Assembly: GCA_035293765.1 (NCBI GenBank)
Contig: DATGMF010000082.1
Location: 10,115-74,114, forward strand
Reading direction: 5' to 3'
Length of the DNA: 64,000 nt
DNA from: DASRHT01 sp035293765
GTDB taxonomy: Bacteria > Chloroflexota > Ktedonobacteria > Ktedonobacterales > Ktedonobacteraceae
This document shows positions 56,728 through 64,000 of this stretch, piece by piece; the first letter of the stretch is position 1; each line of letters opens with the position of its first letter. The translations under genes and the position numbers were made by a program. Below the pieces are notes generated by a model, which ran no database searches, was not told where the DNA came from, and saw only the letters and a list, made by a program, of their open reading frames with translations.

Positions 56728-59136
56728 TTACCATCGACGGTCAGAGCGTTGCCCAAAGCCGCCATCACGGCGAGGACCTCCAGGCCCACGACCCGGTCCC
56801 ATAGGACGACGCTGCCCAAAGCCGCCACCGCGATCATTGTAGAGGCCGCCACGATCCCGATCTCCGCCGTAGCTACCGCGGTCCCGACCTCCGCCATAGC
56901 CGCCACGATCATTATAGCCACCAACGCCTCGACCGGGCATTGAGCCTTCACGCTCGCGACCTCCGCCATAACCACCACCGGATGGGCCACGACCGCCGCG
57001 GCCACGACCGCCGCGATCATTTTCCAGTTCGGCGGCAGAAGGCATTTCGCCGCTTAACGCCGCGCGCCGCGAGAGGTTAATACGCCCTTGCGAATCGACT
57101 TCGGTCACCATCACCGTAATTTCGTCGCCTATCGAGACCACATCCTCTGGTCGCATGACCTGGTAATCGGCCAGTTGTGAGGTGCGCACCAGACCTTCTT
57201 TGCCGGGCAGGATCTCAACGAAGCAGCCAAAATCAACCAGGCGGCGCACTGTGCCGGTATAAATGCGTCCAACCTCAACCTCTTCGGTGAGGGCGCGCAC
57301 AGCATCAAGAGCATGCTGCATCGCATCGCCCGAGGTGGCCGAGATATTGACGGAACCATCATCCTCGATATCAATCTTCGCTCCGCTATCCTCCTGGATC
57401 TTGCGGATGGTCTTCCCACCTGGTCCGATGACGGCGCCGATTTTATCGGGATTGATTTTGATCGTCTGGATACGGGGAGCGAACGTGGAGAGGTCCTCGC
57501 GCGGCGCATCAATGGTATCGAGCATTTTCTCCATGATGTACATGCGGCCTTCGCGCGCCTGCTCCAGAGCTTTTGCCATGATCTCGTAGGTGATGCCCTT
57601 CACCTTAATATCCATTTGCAGCGCGGTGACTCCATCAGCCGTTCCGGCCACTTTGAAGTCCATATCACCCAGAGCATCCTCAATCCCCTGGATATCGCTC
57701 AATACAGCCCATTTGCCAGCTCGCTCGCCTTCGCCTGTGATCAGTCCCATTGCCACACCAGCAACCGGCGCATGGATCGGTACGCCAGCATCCATCAGTG
57801 CCAGGGTTGTACCACATACGGAGCCCATCGAAGTCGAACCGTTGGATGAGAGCACATCCGAAACGGCCCGAATGGTGTAAGGGAACTCTTGCTGCGACGG
57901 GATGACGGCAGCGACAGCTCGTTCCGCCAACGCACCGTGACCGATCTCGCGACGCCCGGGGCCGCGTAGAGGTTTACTTTCGCCAGTGGAGAAGGGGGGG
58001 AAGTTATAGTGATGCATGAAACGCTTGCTCTCACCAAGCCCCAACCCATCAAGCACCTGCTCCTCACCGGGGGAACCCAGCGTGACAACACTCAACACTT
58101 GCGTTTGTCCGCGCGTAAAAAGCGCCGAGCCATGCGTGCGCGGCAGCAATCCAACTTCGCAGCTAATCGGGCGAATCGTTTTGAGATCGCGCCCATCAGG
58201 TCGTGTGCCATTGTCCAGGATCGAATTGCGGACGTACGCCTTCAGCTCTTTTTCGTAGAAGGTGATGATATCCTTCAAACGGTCGGGGTATTGCTCTCCC
58301 AGCTCGGCTACCAGTTCATCCTGCACCTGAGCCAGCGCGGCAGAGCGAGCGGTTTTATCAGGGTTGTTGACGGCAGCCTCAAAGCGGGGCAAGACAAACG
58401 CTGCCACCTTCGATTGCAATTCTTCGTCAACGACGGGGGGAGTAAAGGGTCGCTTGGCACGGTTGACCGCCTGCATCAGCTTCTCTTGCATCTTGATAAT
58501 ATCTTGCAAGGATTCCTGACCAAAGCGAACGGCCTCAAGCATCAGATCTTCGGGAAGCTCTTTCGCGCCAGCCTCGACCATCATTACCGCATCGCTGGTG
58601 CCCGCGATGGCGAGATCCAGCTTACTCTGAGCCATCTGCGATTCCGTGGGGTTAATCACGAGCTGGTCATCAATATAGCCAACGCGGACTGCCCCGACCG
58701 GCCCATAGAAGGGGATATCGGACAAAGACACAGCTGCTGACGCCCCCACAATGCTCATAATCGTGGGATCGTTTTCCTGGTCCACGGAAAGCACCGTGAC
58801 GACAATCTGGACATCGTTACGATAACCTTTGGGGAAGAGGGGACGAAGGGGACGATCCGTGAGACGGCTGGCGAGAATTGCATGTTCCGTTGCCCGCCCC
58901 TCACGTTTGATAAAACCGCCCGGGATCTTACCCGCCGCATACATACGCTCTTCTACATCAACGGTCAATGGGAAAAAATCTATGCCCTCGCGGGGCTCAT
59001 CGCTGCCAACCGCGGTTGCCAGGATGACAGTATCTCCGTAGCGCACCAACACTGCGCCACTACTCTGCTCTGCTACGCGACCGGTCTCAATGCTCATGAC
59101 CCGACCACCGATAACAGCTTCTTGACGGTGAATCAT
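56728..59136 (-). CDS. pnp: Polyribonucleotide nucleotidyltransferase with an RGG-rich tail
   Basis: From the ATG at 59136 (GGAGG four bases upstream) the product has 802 residues. The two RNase PH domains are normal (EGIDFFPLTVDVEERMYAAG and RPISCEVGLLPRTHGSALFT with GQTQ). The KH domain has KINPDKIGAVIGPGGKTIRK at about 555 and S1 follows from about 620 (GRIYTGTVRRLVDFGCFVEI). The last 100 residues form a Gly/Arg/Asp/Tyr-rich tail with many RGG and GGY repeats, which standard PNPases lack. It degrades RNA 3' to 5' using phosphate. It is cotranscribed with rpsO, 315 bp upstream. Confidence 0.97.
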   Translation of the reverse strand: MIHRQEAVIGGRVMSIETGRVAEQSSGAVLVRYGDTVILATAVGSDEPREGIDFFPLTVDVEERMYAAGKIPGGFIKREGRATEHAILASRLTDRPLRPLFPKGYRNDVQIVVTVLSVDQENDPTIMSIVGASAAVSLSDIPFYGPVGAVRVGYIDDQLVINPTESQMAQSKLDLAIAGTSDAVMMVEAGAKELPEDLMLEAVRFGQESLQDIIKMQEKLMQAVNRAKRPFTPPVVDEELQSKVAAFVLPRFEAAVNNPDKTARSAALAQVQDELVAELGEQYPDRLKDIITFYEKELKAYVRNSILDNGTRPDGRDLKTIRPISCEVGLLPRTHGSALFTRGQTQVLSVVTLGSPGEEQVLDGLGLGESKRFMHHYNFPPFSTGESKPLRGPGRREIGHGALAERAVAAVIPSQQEFPYTIRAVSDVLSSNGSTSMGSVCGTTLALMDAGVPIHAPVAGVAMGLITGEGERAGKWAVLSDIQGIEDALGDMDFKVAGTADGVTALQMDIKVKGITYEIMAKALEQAREGRMYIMEKMLDTIDAPREDLSTFAPRIQTIKINPDKIGAVIGPGGKTIRKIQEDSGAKIDIEDDGSVNISATSGDAMQHALDAVRALTEEVEVGRIYTGTVRRLVDFGCFVEILPGKEGLVRTSQLADYQVMRPEDVVSIGDEITVMVTEVDSQGRINLSRRAALSGEMPSAAELENDRGGRGRGGRGPSGGGYGGGREREGSMPGRGVGGYNDRGGYGGGRDRGSYGGDRDRGGLYNDRGGGFGQRRPMGPGRGPGGPRRDGGFGQRSDRRW

Positions 59137-59386
59137 ATTTCCTCCGACTATTAGCACCCTATTCCTAAACTGTTCAATCCAGCCCTTATCTGTAGAGTAA
59201 ATTCATCCCATCTCTTACAAAACAGGTGCAATTCCACTTACTTTCCTGCCGCACGCATCCCATGTGTAGGTTTTTTTGCAGTTACTCGTGTGCGGGAAAT
59301 ATCCTCTCTGCCTATCGTCTTCCTCGTTCGTCTCGTCGATCTCTTTTCAACACAATGCACTCAGTGAAGTGGAGAAAAATGGAGCA

Positions 59387-59432
59387 GCGGTCGGGCAAAA
59401 CGTACAGCGCTCGCCTTCACTGCGCCGACCGC
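59387..59432 (-). promoter_or_regulatory. Hairpin in the rpsO-pnp spacer
   Basis: GCGGTCGG (59387-59394) pairs with CCGACCGC (59425-59432). It lies just after the rpsO stop in the unusually long (about 315 bp) spacer before pnp. In enterobacteria a hairpin at this place is cut by RNase III for pnp autocontrol; that role here is inference. Confidence 0.4.
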
Positions 59433-59451
59433 ACCCACGACAACCCCGTGA

Positions 59452-59721
59452 TTAGTGGCGCAGGCCAAGTTTTGCGATCAGTGCGCGATAGCGGTCCGGG
59501 CTCTTCTTGCTCAAATATGCAAGTAGTCTGCGGCGCTGTCCCACCAGCAGCCTCAAACCCCGGCGAGAATGGAGATCATGCTTATGAATTTTGAGATGTT
59601 CAGTAAGCTGATTGATACGATATGTCAGGATTGACACCTGAACTTCAGGTGAGCCCGTATCTGTATCATGTACACGGGAATTGGCTATAATTTCCGTTTT
59701 CTCTTCAACAGTCAAAGCCAC
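59452..59721 (-). CDS. rpsO: Ribosomal protein S15
   Basis: An 89-residue S15, which binds the central domain of 16S rRNA early in assembly. It starts with GTG behind AGGAGGTGA. Family sequence is clear: HDTDTGSPEVQVSILTYRIN, LTEHLKIHKHDLHSRRGLRL, LVGQRRRLLAYLSKKSPDRY. Length is exact for the family. The rpsO-pnp order is conserved widely. A promoter with good -35 and -10 boxes lies 55 bp upstream. Confidence 0.98.
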   Translation of the reverse strand: MALTVEEKTEIIANSRVHDTDTGSPEVQVSILTYRINQLTEHLKIHKHDLHSRRGLRLLVGQRRRLLAYLSKKSPDRYRALIAKLGLRH

Positions 59722-59775
59722 GCTCTTCAGTCACCTCCTATGTGTAAGTTGGGCAAAAGATACCCATGTGATTGC

Positions 59776-59804
59776 ATTATAGCATGGATACCCTCAGGAC
59801 GCAA
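59776..59804 (-). promoter_or_regulatory. Promoter of rpsO-pnp
   Basis: On the minus strand TTGCGT (59799-59804), 17-bp spacer, TATAAT (59776-59781), preceded by TGC to give an extended -10 (TGCTATAAT). Confidence 0.7.
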
Positions 59805-59925
59805 CGAATTCGCCCCGCTCATCTATAATGCACCTGGGTACAGGGGACCTGCCAATCGTTTTGGATTAGATGGCAGGTCCCGACTAGTACTTACTTCATT
59901 CCCGTTGTCGAACGCGATCAAACGA

Positions 59926-59970
59926 GGGTAGGCGATAAATCGCGCCGGACGCGATCAATCGGGTCCTTAC
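59926..59970. repeat. Degenerate GTAGGGACC-type repeat on the rplL stop codon
   Basis: The segment has GGCGATAAATCGCGCC, then GGACGCGATCAATCGGGTCC and TTAC, close to the ends of the elements at 18655 and 54758. The TTA at 59967-59969 is the complement of the TAA stop of rplL. Confidence 0.55.
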
Positions 59971-60356
59971 TTGACGGTAACTTTCGCACCAACCTCGGCC
60001 ATCTTCTCGGCGATCTTCTGAGCTTCCTCTTTGGAAACGCCTTCCTTGATGGGCTTGGGAGCTTCGTCAACGACGGCCTTCGCTTCTTTGAGGCCCAGAC
60101 CGGTGAGTTCGCGCACAACCTTGATGACGTTGATCTTGTTGGGGCCAACTTCGCTCAGGATGGCATCGAACTCGGTCTGCTCTTCAACCGGAGCAGCAGC
60201 TTCGGCGGGAGCGGCAGCGCCAGCGCCAGGAGCGGCGGCGACGGCTGCTACAGGAGCGGCGCTGACGCCCCACTTCTCCTGCAAGGTCTTGGTCAGTTCA
60301 ACAAGTTCCAGTACGTTTAACTTTTCGATATCAGCAATAATGGTGTCTAAGGACAT
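59967..60356 (-). CDS. rplL: Ribosomal protein L7/L12
   Basis: A 129-residue L7/L12, the stalk protein that recruits translation GTPases. N-terminal dimer domain (LDTIIADIEKLNVLELVELT), an Ala/Pro/Gly-rich hinge (about 35-60), and the C-terminal domain with FDAILSEVGPNKINVIKVVR, ELTGLGLKEAKAVVDEAPKP and AEVGAKVTVK. It follows rplJ by 16 bp. The stop codon merges with a repeat sequence. rpoB, the usual next gene, is absent. Confidence 0.98.
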   Translation of the reverse strand: MSLDTIIADIEKLNVLELVELTKTLQEKWGVSAAPVAAVAAAPGAGAAAPAEAAAPVEEQTEFDAILSEVGPNKINVIKVVRELTGLGLKEAKAVVDEAPKPIKEGVSKEEAQKIAEKMAEVGAKVTVK

Positions 60357-60372
60357 GTTCTTTCTCCTTCAA

Positions 60373-60912
60373 TTATTCGGTAGCTGCGCCACCGTTAAGC
60401 TGGTCAGCACGAGCTTGCAAGACGTAACACAAATCGCGCATGGGCGCAGTCAATAAGCTGTACATTGAAGATAGTGGCCCTTGCAGGACGCCGACCACTT
60501 CGGCCTTCGACTGCGTTTTACCACCTGATATTTTTCCCAGACCTTCAACCTGGTCAGCGGTTAGCGTGCGACCGCCAAGAATACCTGATTTCAGTACGGC
60601 CACCTTCGATGTGCGAATATAGTCGCTAACGGCTTTGGCGGCGGCTGTCTCATCATCGTAGCCAAATGCTACCGCAGTCTGACCGTTGAAGATATTCTTG
60701 TCCAGTGCGGTCATATTGTTACGCTCTGAAGCGATGCGCAACAGTGTATTTTTGGCTATCTGGAGCTCGACTTTGGCGGCGCGCATTTTACCACGCAGTT
60801 CGTTCATCTCCTTGACAGTCAGACCCTGCGTCTGAATCAAAATCGCGACCGATGCACGACCAAGCTTATCAGTTAAATCTTCAATTTTCTCTGCCTTCGC
60901 CTGTGTTGGCAT
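60373..60912 (-). CDS. rplJ: Ribosomal protein L10
   Basis: A 179-residue L10, the stalk base that binds L7/L12 dimers. The opening AEKIEDLTDKLGRASVAILI is followed by the family blocks QTQGLTVKEMNELRGKMRAA, VELQIAKNTLLRIA and TAVAFGYDDETAAAKAVSDY. The C-terminal helix for L12 binding is present (SSMYSLLTAPMRDLCYVLQA). GGAGGAAGAG precedes the ATG. Its leader holds an intrinsic terminator and probably an L10-binding site. Confidence 0.98.
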   Translation of the reverse strand: MPTQAKAEKIEDLTDKLGRASVAILIQTQGLTVKEMNELRGKMRAAKVELQIAKNTLLRIASERNNMTALDKNIFNGQTAVAFGYDDETAAAKAVSDYIRTSKVAVLKSGILGGRTLTADQVEGLGKISGGKTQSKAEVVGVLQGPLSSMYSLLTAPMRDLCYVLQARADQLNGGAATE

Positions 60913-61184
60913 GGATGCTCTTCCTCCTTCCTTTGGGGATCGTTATGAAAAAAGCCCTCGGCGACATCACCGAAGGCTGAGAAGTATGCGAGCATATTCT
61001 GTTTGCGCGGGCCTGTAGCCACATCCTCTCCCACCAGAGGGAAACGATGGGCATTCAAGCCGCTGCATGCGAATAGTCGTCACCTCGGCAAGCCAACATG
61101 CCTGATGCGCATGTTATTCAGGTGCCACTGGCACACTTGCTATCTTCGGTTGACTGAAAATGTTATTCGTTTGTTCTATCTTCT
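60913..61184 (-). ncRNA. L10-type leader upstream of rplJL
   Basis: A 272-bp spacer between rplA and rplJ on the minus strand. It contains several complementary stretches and ends in an intrinsic terminator just before the rplJ ribosome site. Position and layout match the L10 leader known upstream of rplJL in many bacteria, where L10-(L12)4 binds to control its own operon. I assign it by position and structure, not by covariance search. Confidence 0.6.
60948..60978 (-). terminator. Attenuator-type terminator before rplJ
   Basis: On the minus strand AGCCTTCGG, an 8-nt loop, CCGAGGGCT (one G-U pair), then TTTTTTC. It ends 36 bp before the rplJ start and lies after the promoter of the whole cluster, so it acts as an attenuator inside the operon. 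Confidence 0.8.
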
Positions 61185-61904
61185 TTAGGGCTTGAGCGCC
61201 AGCGCCGACGCGACATCCAGCCGGATGCTGGGCGACATCGTGGACGAAAGTACTACGCTTTTGACATAGGTTCCCTTCGCGCCGGATGGGCGAGCACGCA
61301 CAACGGCATCGATGACCGAAGCGATATTCGACATCAAGGCATCTTCGCTGAATGAAACCTTGCCGGCAGGAATATGCAGAAGCGAGGTCCGGTCAACTTT
61401 AAACTCGACGCGTCCCTCTTTGACCTCACGGATCGTCCTGGCAAGGTCAAATGTGATCGTGCCCGCTTTCGGGCTGGGCATCAGGCCGCGAGGTCCGAGC
61501 TTTTTACCAAGTCGGCCAACTTTGCCCATGACATCGGGCGTGGCGATGGCAACATCGAAACCCAGCCAGTCGCCCTCAATTTGCTTGATCAGGTCATCCA
61601 GACCAACAAAGTCTGCGCCTGCCGCCTCGGCTTCGGCGACTTTCTCGCCCTGCGCAAAGACGAGTACCTTGATCTCTTTACCGGTGCCAGCTGGCAGCAT
61701 GGCGACGCCACGCACCATCTGATCGGCATGGCGAGGATCGACGCCAAGCTTCATATGAATCTCGACGGTCGGATCAAACTTTACATAATTTGTCTTTTTG
61801 AGGAGTGAAACGGCTTCCTGGGGTTGATAGAGCTTTTCATGATCTATCAACTTTGCTACTTCCTGATATTTCTTACCGTGGATGTGTTTCTGAGCATGCT
61901 TCAT
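61185..61904 (-). CDS. rplA: Ribosomal protein L1
   Basis: A 239-residue L1, the mobile stalk protein at the E site and a classical translational repressor of rplKA. Family blocks: VEIHMKLGVDPRHADQMVRG, VLPAGTGKEIKVLVFAQ-like ATVMLPAGTGKE region, DFVGLDDLIKQIEGDWLGFD, GKLGRLGKKLGP-like VGRLGKKLGPRGLMPSPKAG and KGTYVKSVVLSSTMSPSIRL. It follows rplK by 53 bp. Length is normal. Confidence 0.98.
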   Translation of the reverse strand: MKHAQKHIHGKKYQEVAKLIDHEKLYQPQEAVSLLKKTNYVKFDPTVEIHMKLGVDPRHADQMVRGVAMLPAGTGKEIKVLVFAQGEKVAEAEAAGADFVGLDDLIKQIEGDWLGFDVAIATPDVMGKVGRLGKKLGPRGLMPSPKAGTITFDLARTIREVKEGRVEFKVDRTSLLHIPAGKVSFSEDALMSNIASVIDAVVRARPSGAKGTYVKSVVLSSTMSPSIRLDVASALALKP

Positions 61905-61957
61905 ACTGGTTTATGCCCTCCTTGAGGCTAAGAACCGCAGTGACTTTCGGGCGACAA

Positions 61958-62380
61958 CTAAACGATGGTAATGCCCATGCTGCGGGCAGTACCTTCAACC
62001 GTGCGTTCCGCGGCCTCGACGCTATTGACATTGAGCTCTTTCATTTTGAGTTCTGCGATCTCGCGCAGTTTCGCGCGATCAATGGTGCCGACCTTCGTTT
62101 TATTCGGAACCGCGGAGCCCTTCTCGATGCCTGCCGCAGTTTTTAGCAAGAAAGTGGCCGGAGGCGTGCGGGTCACGAACGAAAAAGAGCGATCTTCGAA
62201 AATGGTGATTTCCGCAGGGATAATCATGCCGGCCTGTTCAGCAGTTCGGGCATTATATTCCTTACAGAACATCATGATATTGACACCATGTGGGCCAAGC
62301 GCGGTACCAATGGGGGGAGCAGGATTAGCCTTGCCCGCCTGAATCTCCAACCGTACTACAGCCTTAATACGTTTTGCCAT
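61958..62380 (-). CDS. rplK: Ribosomal protein L11
   Basis: A 140-residue L11 at the GTPase-associated centre. It begins MAKRIKAVVRLEIQAGKANP and continues APPIGTALGPHGVNIMMFCK, the N-terminal domain that binds thiostrepton-type drugs and release factors. The C-terminal rRNA-binding domain has AKLREIAELKMKELN and ERTVEGTARSMGITI. It follows nusG by 56 bp. Length is normal. Confidence 0.98.
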   Translation of the reverse strand: MAKRIKAVVRLEIQAGKANPAPPIGTALGPHGVNIMMFCKEYNARTAEQAGMIIPAEITIFEDRSFSFVTRTPPATFLLKTAAGIEKGSAVPNKTKVGTIDRAKLREIAELKMKELNVNSVEAAERTVEGTARSMGITIV

Positions 62381-62436
62381 ATTATTTCAAACTCCTCAAA
62401 AGACAAACGGATTCGCACAATGAGCCTTCTGGCTCG

Positions 62437-63057
62437 TTAAATTTTCTCAACCTGGAGGAAATCAAGTACCACAGGCGTCTCGCGTCCGAAGAACGAGACC
62501 AGCACCGTCACCTTGTTCCGGTCCAGATTAATATCGCTCACCGTCCCAATAAATTCGGTGAAGGGGCCATCGATCACGCGTACGCTCTGACCTTTGGAGA
62601 AGCTCACTTTGGCTTTTGGCTTCTCGGTTTCTTTTGTGACCTGCTTCAAAATCGACTTGATTTCGTGCTCTTGCAACGGAACAGGGCGCGTACCGGAGCC
62701 GACAAAACTGGTGACGCCTGGCGTATTGCGCACGACATACCAGGCTTCGTCGCTCATGATCATCTCGACCAGCACATAGCCGGGAAATACCTTCTTCTGA
62801 ACAGTACGTCGCTGGCCCTGTTTAATCTCCACCTCTTCTTCCATCGGCACGATGACGCGGAAAATCTTATCACGCATATTCATTGACGCAATACGCGCTT
62901 CGAGGTGGCTTTTTACTTTGTTCTCAAAACCTGAATACGTGTGGATAGCATACCAGGCACGCTCGTCTTTGCCATTCTCAGACATATTGTTTCCACTACT
63001 ATGTTCAGTAATCACGGCACCCCCCTTACGTTTTGCAGCCGACAAAGCCACCTGCAT
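62437..63057 (-). CDS. nusG: Transcription elongation/antitermination factor NusG
   Basis: Up to 206 residues. The NGN domain starts WYAIHTYSGFENKVKSHLEA, with VFPGYVLVEMIMSDEAWYVV and NTPGVTSFVGSG. The KOW domain has SFSKGQSVRVIDGPFTEFIG and ends VVLDFLQVEKI. NusG links RNA polymerase to Rho and the ribosome. The start is uncertain: ATG at 63057 lies two bases after the secE stop; a GTG at 63015 has a GGGGGG site before it; an ATG at 62985 would give the usual compact N-terminus. All keep the conserved domains. Confidence 0.96.
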   Translation of the reverse strand: MQVALSAAKRKGGAVITEHSSGNNMSENGKDERAWYAIHTYSGFENKVKSHLEARIASMNMRDKIFRVIVPMEEEVEIKQGQRRTVQKKVFPGYVLVEMIMSDEAWYVVRNTPGVTSFVGSGTRPVPLQEHEIKSILKQVTKETEKPKAKVSFSKGQSVRVIDGPFTEFIGTVSDINLDRNKVTVLVSFFGRETPVVLDFLQVEKI

Positions 63058-63059
63058 TG

Positions 63060-63500
63060 CTAGTGACCACTACTAATAAGGAGGAAAAGACGAACTAGCC
63101 CAAAATCGACCAGGGCCAGAATACCACCGATGACAGCGGAAAGCACGATGACCGCAATGGTCATGTTTCTGGCTTCTTCAAAGGTGGGCCACGTTACCTT
63201 ATGCCGAAGTTCGTAATACGCTTCGATAATAAAGCGTCCCATCCTACTCTGACGGAAACGCGTAGCCAGGGAGGACGAACCTTTTGCCTCGCGCCGCCCT
63301 TTGCTCTCCTGCCTGGACATCTCCTTGTGCTCCTCGCGGGCTACCTTCGCATTCCTGACTGGCGACTCTTTCGTCTCCTCGCGGCTTACCCTAGTACTTT
63401 TGACCGGCGGCTCTTTCTCGTTACTACGCGCCTTAGGTTCTGCCGTCTGGCTTCGGCTAGCATTTCTTTTCTTGTCGGTCATAGTCTTTGCCACGTTCAA
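63060..63500 (-). CDS. secE: Preprotein translocase subunit SecE with a long charged extension
   Basis: A 146-residue SecE, the small subunit of the SecYEG channel. Conserved part: FIIEAYYELRHKVTWPTFEE with ARNM, then the single membrane helix (AVIVLSAVIGGILALVDFGL). Ahead of it lie about 85 residues rich in Lys, Arg, Glu and Ser with an internal near-repeat (RVSREETKE and KVAREEHKE), not found in typical 60-residue SecE proteins. The first codons are ambiguous (TTG, GTG two codons later, ATG at position 7). It lies between rpmG and nusG. Confidence 0.95.
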   Translation of the reverse strand: MNVAKTMTDKKRNASRSQTAEPKARSNEKEPPVKSTRVSREETKESPVRNAKVAREEHKEMSRQESKGRREAKGSSSLATRFRQSRMGRFIIEAYYELRHKVTWPTFEEARNMTIAVIVLSAVIGGILALVDFGLVRLFLLISSGH

Positions 63501-63556
63501 CCTTTCTGTATGAGTAGTGATCGCATCTACTATTGGTATCCCTAATACGCCACTAC

Positions 63557-63727
63557 CTATTTGGTCTCACGATGAGGCACATGCACGCGACAGGTGTTGC
63601 AGTACTTCTTTAGCTCAAGACGCTCGGTGGTCTTCTTTTTGTTCTTCGAGGTGGTATAATTGCGGCTCTTGCAGGTACTACAAACCAGCGTTACCACAAT
63701 TCTATTCTCTTTACTCTTACTAGCCAT
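63557..63727 (-). CDS. rpmG: Ribosomal protein L33
   Basis: A 56-residue L33 read on the reverse strand: it begins MASKSKENRIVVTLVCSTCK and ends VHVPHRETK. Two CxxC pairs (CSTC and CNTC) make it the zinc-binding form. It has the YTTSKNKKKTTERLELKKYC block of the family. AACGGAG lies before the ATG. It is first in an rpmG-secE-nusG-rplKA run, as in many bacteria. Confidence 0.97.
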   Translation of the reverse strand: MASKSKENRIVVTLVCSTCKSRNYTTSKNKKKTTERLELKKYCNTCRVHVPHRETK

Positions 63728-63800
63728 AATTTTCTCCGTTCACGCTCTGTTTGAACTCGGCAGGCCGCTCACTGAAGTTGATTTTTGATGATTATTCCTA

Positions 63801-63809
63801 ATTATAGCA
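63801..63809 (-). promoter_or_regulatory. Extended -10 promoter before rpmG
   Basis: On the minus strand TGCTATAAT, a full extended -10 element, about 75 bp before the rpmG start. The -35 region has no clear match. It probably drives rpmG-secE-nusG-rplKA. Confidence 0.6.
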
Positions 63810-63861
63810 TGACCGTGAGCGCATTTATATTGCGCCTATAAACAACCAGGACGAACAGTCA

Positions 63862-63882
63862 GGGCGGGGGCTAGCCCCGCCC
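63862..63882. terminator. GC-rich hairpin after tuf
   Basis: GGGCGGGG and CCCCGCCC form a perfect 8-bp stem with loop GCTAG, nine bases after the tuf stop. No T-run follows, and it may be a GC-rich intergenic repeat. Confidence 0.5.
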
Positions 63883-63891
63883 CTCCCACCG

Positions 63892-64000
63892 TTATTGCAA
63901 GACCTGCGTGCAGATGCCCGCTCCTACCGTTCGTCCACCTTCTCGGATCGCAAACTTCACTCCCTCTTCCATCGCCACCGGCTGGATTAACTCCACCGTC
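63892..64000 (-). CDS. tuf: Elongation factor Tu, C-terminal end (runs off the right edge)
   Basis: The reverse strand encodes the last 35 residues, ending TVELIQPVAMEEGVKFAIRE and GGRTVGAGICTQVLQ, followed by TAA. This is the end of domain 3 of EF-Tu, which carries aminoacyl-tRNA to the ribosome. Its place before rpmG-secE-nusG is the usual tuf context. The rest lies outside the window. Confidence 0.95.
   Translation of the reverse strand, partial: TVELIQPVAMEEGVKFAIREGGRTVGAGICTQVLQ

Noticed and set aside
56637..57020. Val/Ala-rich minus-strand frame overlapping the end of pnp
   Set aside because: It is an alternative frame of the RGG-tail coding repeat; its low complexity follows from that repeat.

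Overview
The window looks like a chromosomal segment of a spore-forming, filamentous Chloroflexota of the Ktedonobacteria type. This is inferred from overall protein character, not from a marker search. The supporting traits are a mid-50s GC content, a monoderm-style envelope set (lipoprotein, L,D-transpeptidase, no outer-membrane genes), an actinobacteria-like mix (HspR, an LprG-like lipoprotein beside an MFS pump, FHA proteins) and a high density of two-component systems. The window carries no prophage, transposase or CRISPR array, and I found no tRNA or rRNA gene.

Layout. The left edge is the 5' part of rpoB (minus) behind a long leader with a sigma70-type promoter and a terminator-like hairpin. 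Then comes an Rrf2 regulator - receiver protein - cysteine synthase operon (minus), an OmpR/HisKA two-component pair (plus), an odd tailed zinc dehydrogenase followed by a membrane-anchored GH3 enzyme (plus), and a grpE-dnaJ-hspR heat-shock operon (minus) under a promoter that overlaps a HAIR-like operator. From 13 to 18 kb lie a secreted CAP protein, then scpA with an HD protein, an M50 protease and an MBL-fold hydrolase. From 19 to 24 kb a lipoprotein, a 14-TM MFS pump and an anchored beta-rich protein form an operon, followed by a zinc-ribbon AIM24 protein. From 24 to 30 kb are a Nudix-membrane-MEDS operon, a kinase-regulator-URO-D operon and trmD.

From 30.2 to 32.3 kb there is a two-gene cassette of unknown function with its own promoter, set between trmD and ftsK. 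The second protein has motifs reminiscent of a DarT-like ADP-ribosyltransferase, and this is the best candidate for an undescribed system. Further right are ftsK, rnj (RNase J), a P450, cca, a metallophosphoesterase, a small transaldolase, an RsmC-like methyltransferase, an alpha/beta-hydrolase whose nucleophile position is glycine, an amidohydrolase, coaBC, a triple-FHA ABC transporter, a Nudix protein, a sulfotransferase-like protein, an L,D-transpeptidase and a family 4 uracil-DNA glycosylase.

The right end is core gene expression on the minus strand: tuf (partial), rpmG, secE, nusG, rplK, rplA, rplJ, rplL, then rpsO and pnp. The rplJL pair is preceded by a textbook leader with an intrinsic terminator. 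rpoB is about 58 kb away from rplJL, so the usual rplJL-rpoBC linkage is broken, and rpoB has its own regulated-looking leader. Short palindromic repeats with GTAGGGACC or GTAGGGGCA ends are scattered between genes; two of them sit exactly on stop codons.
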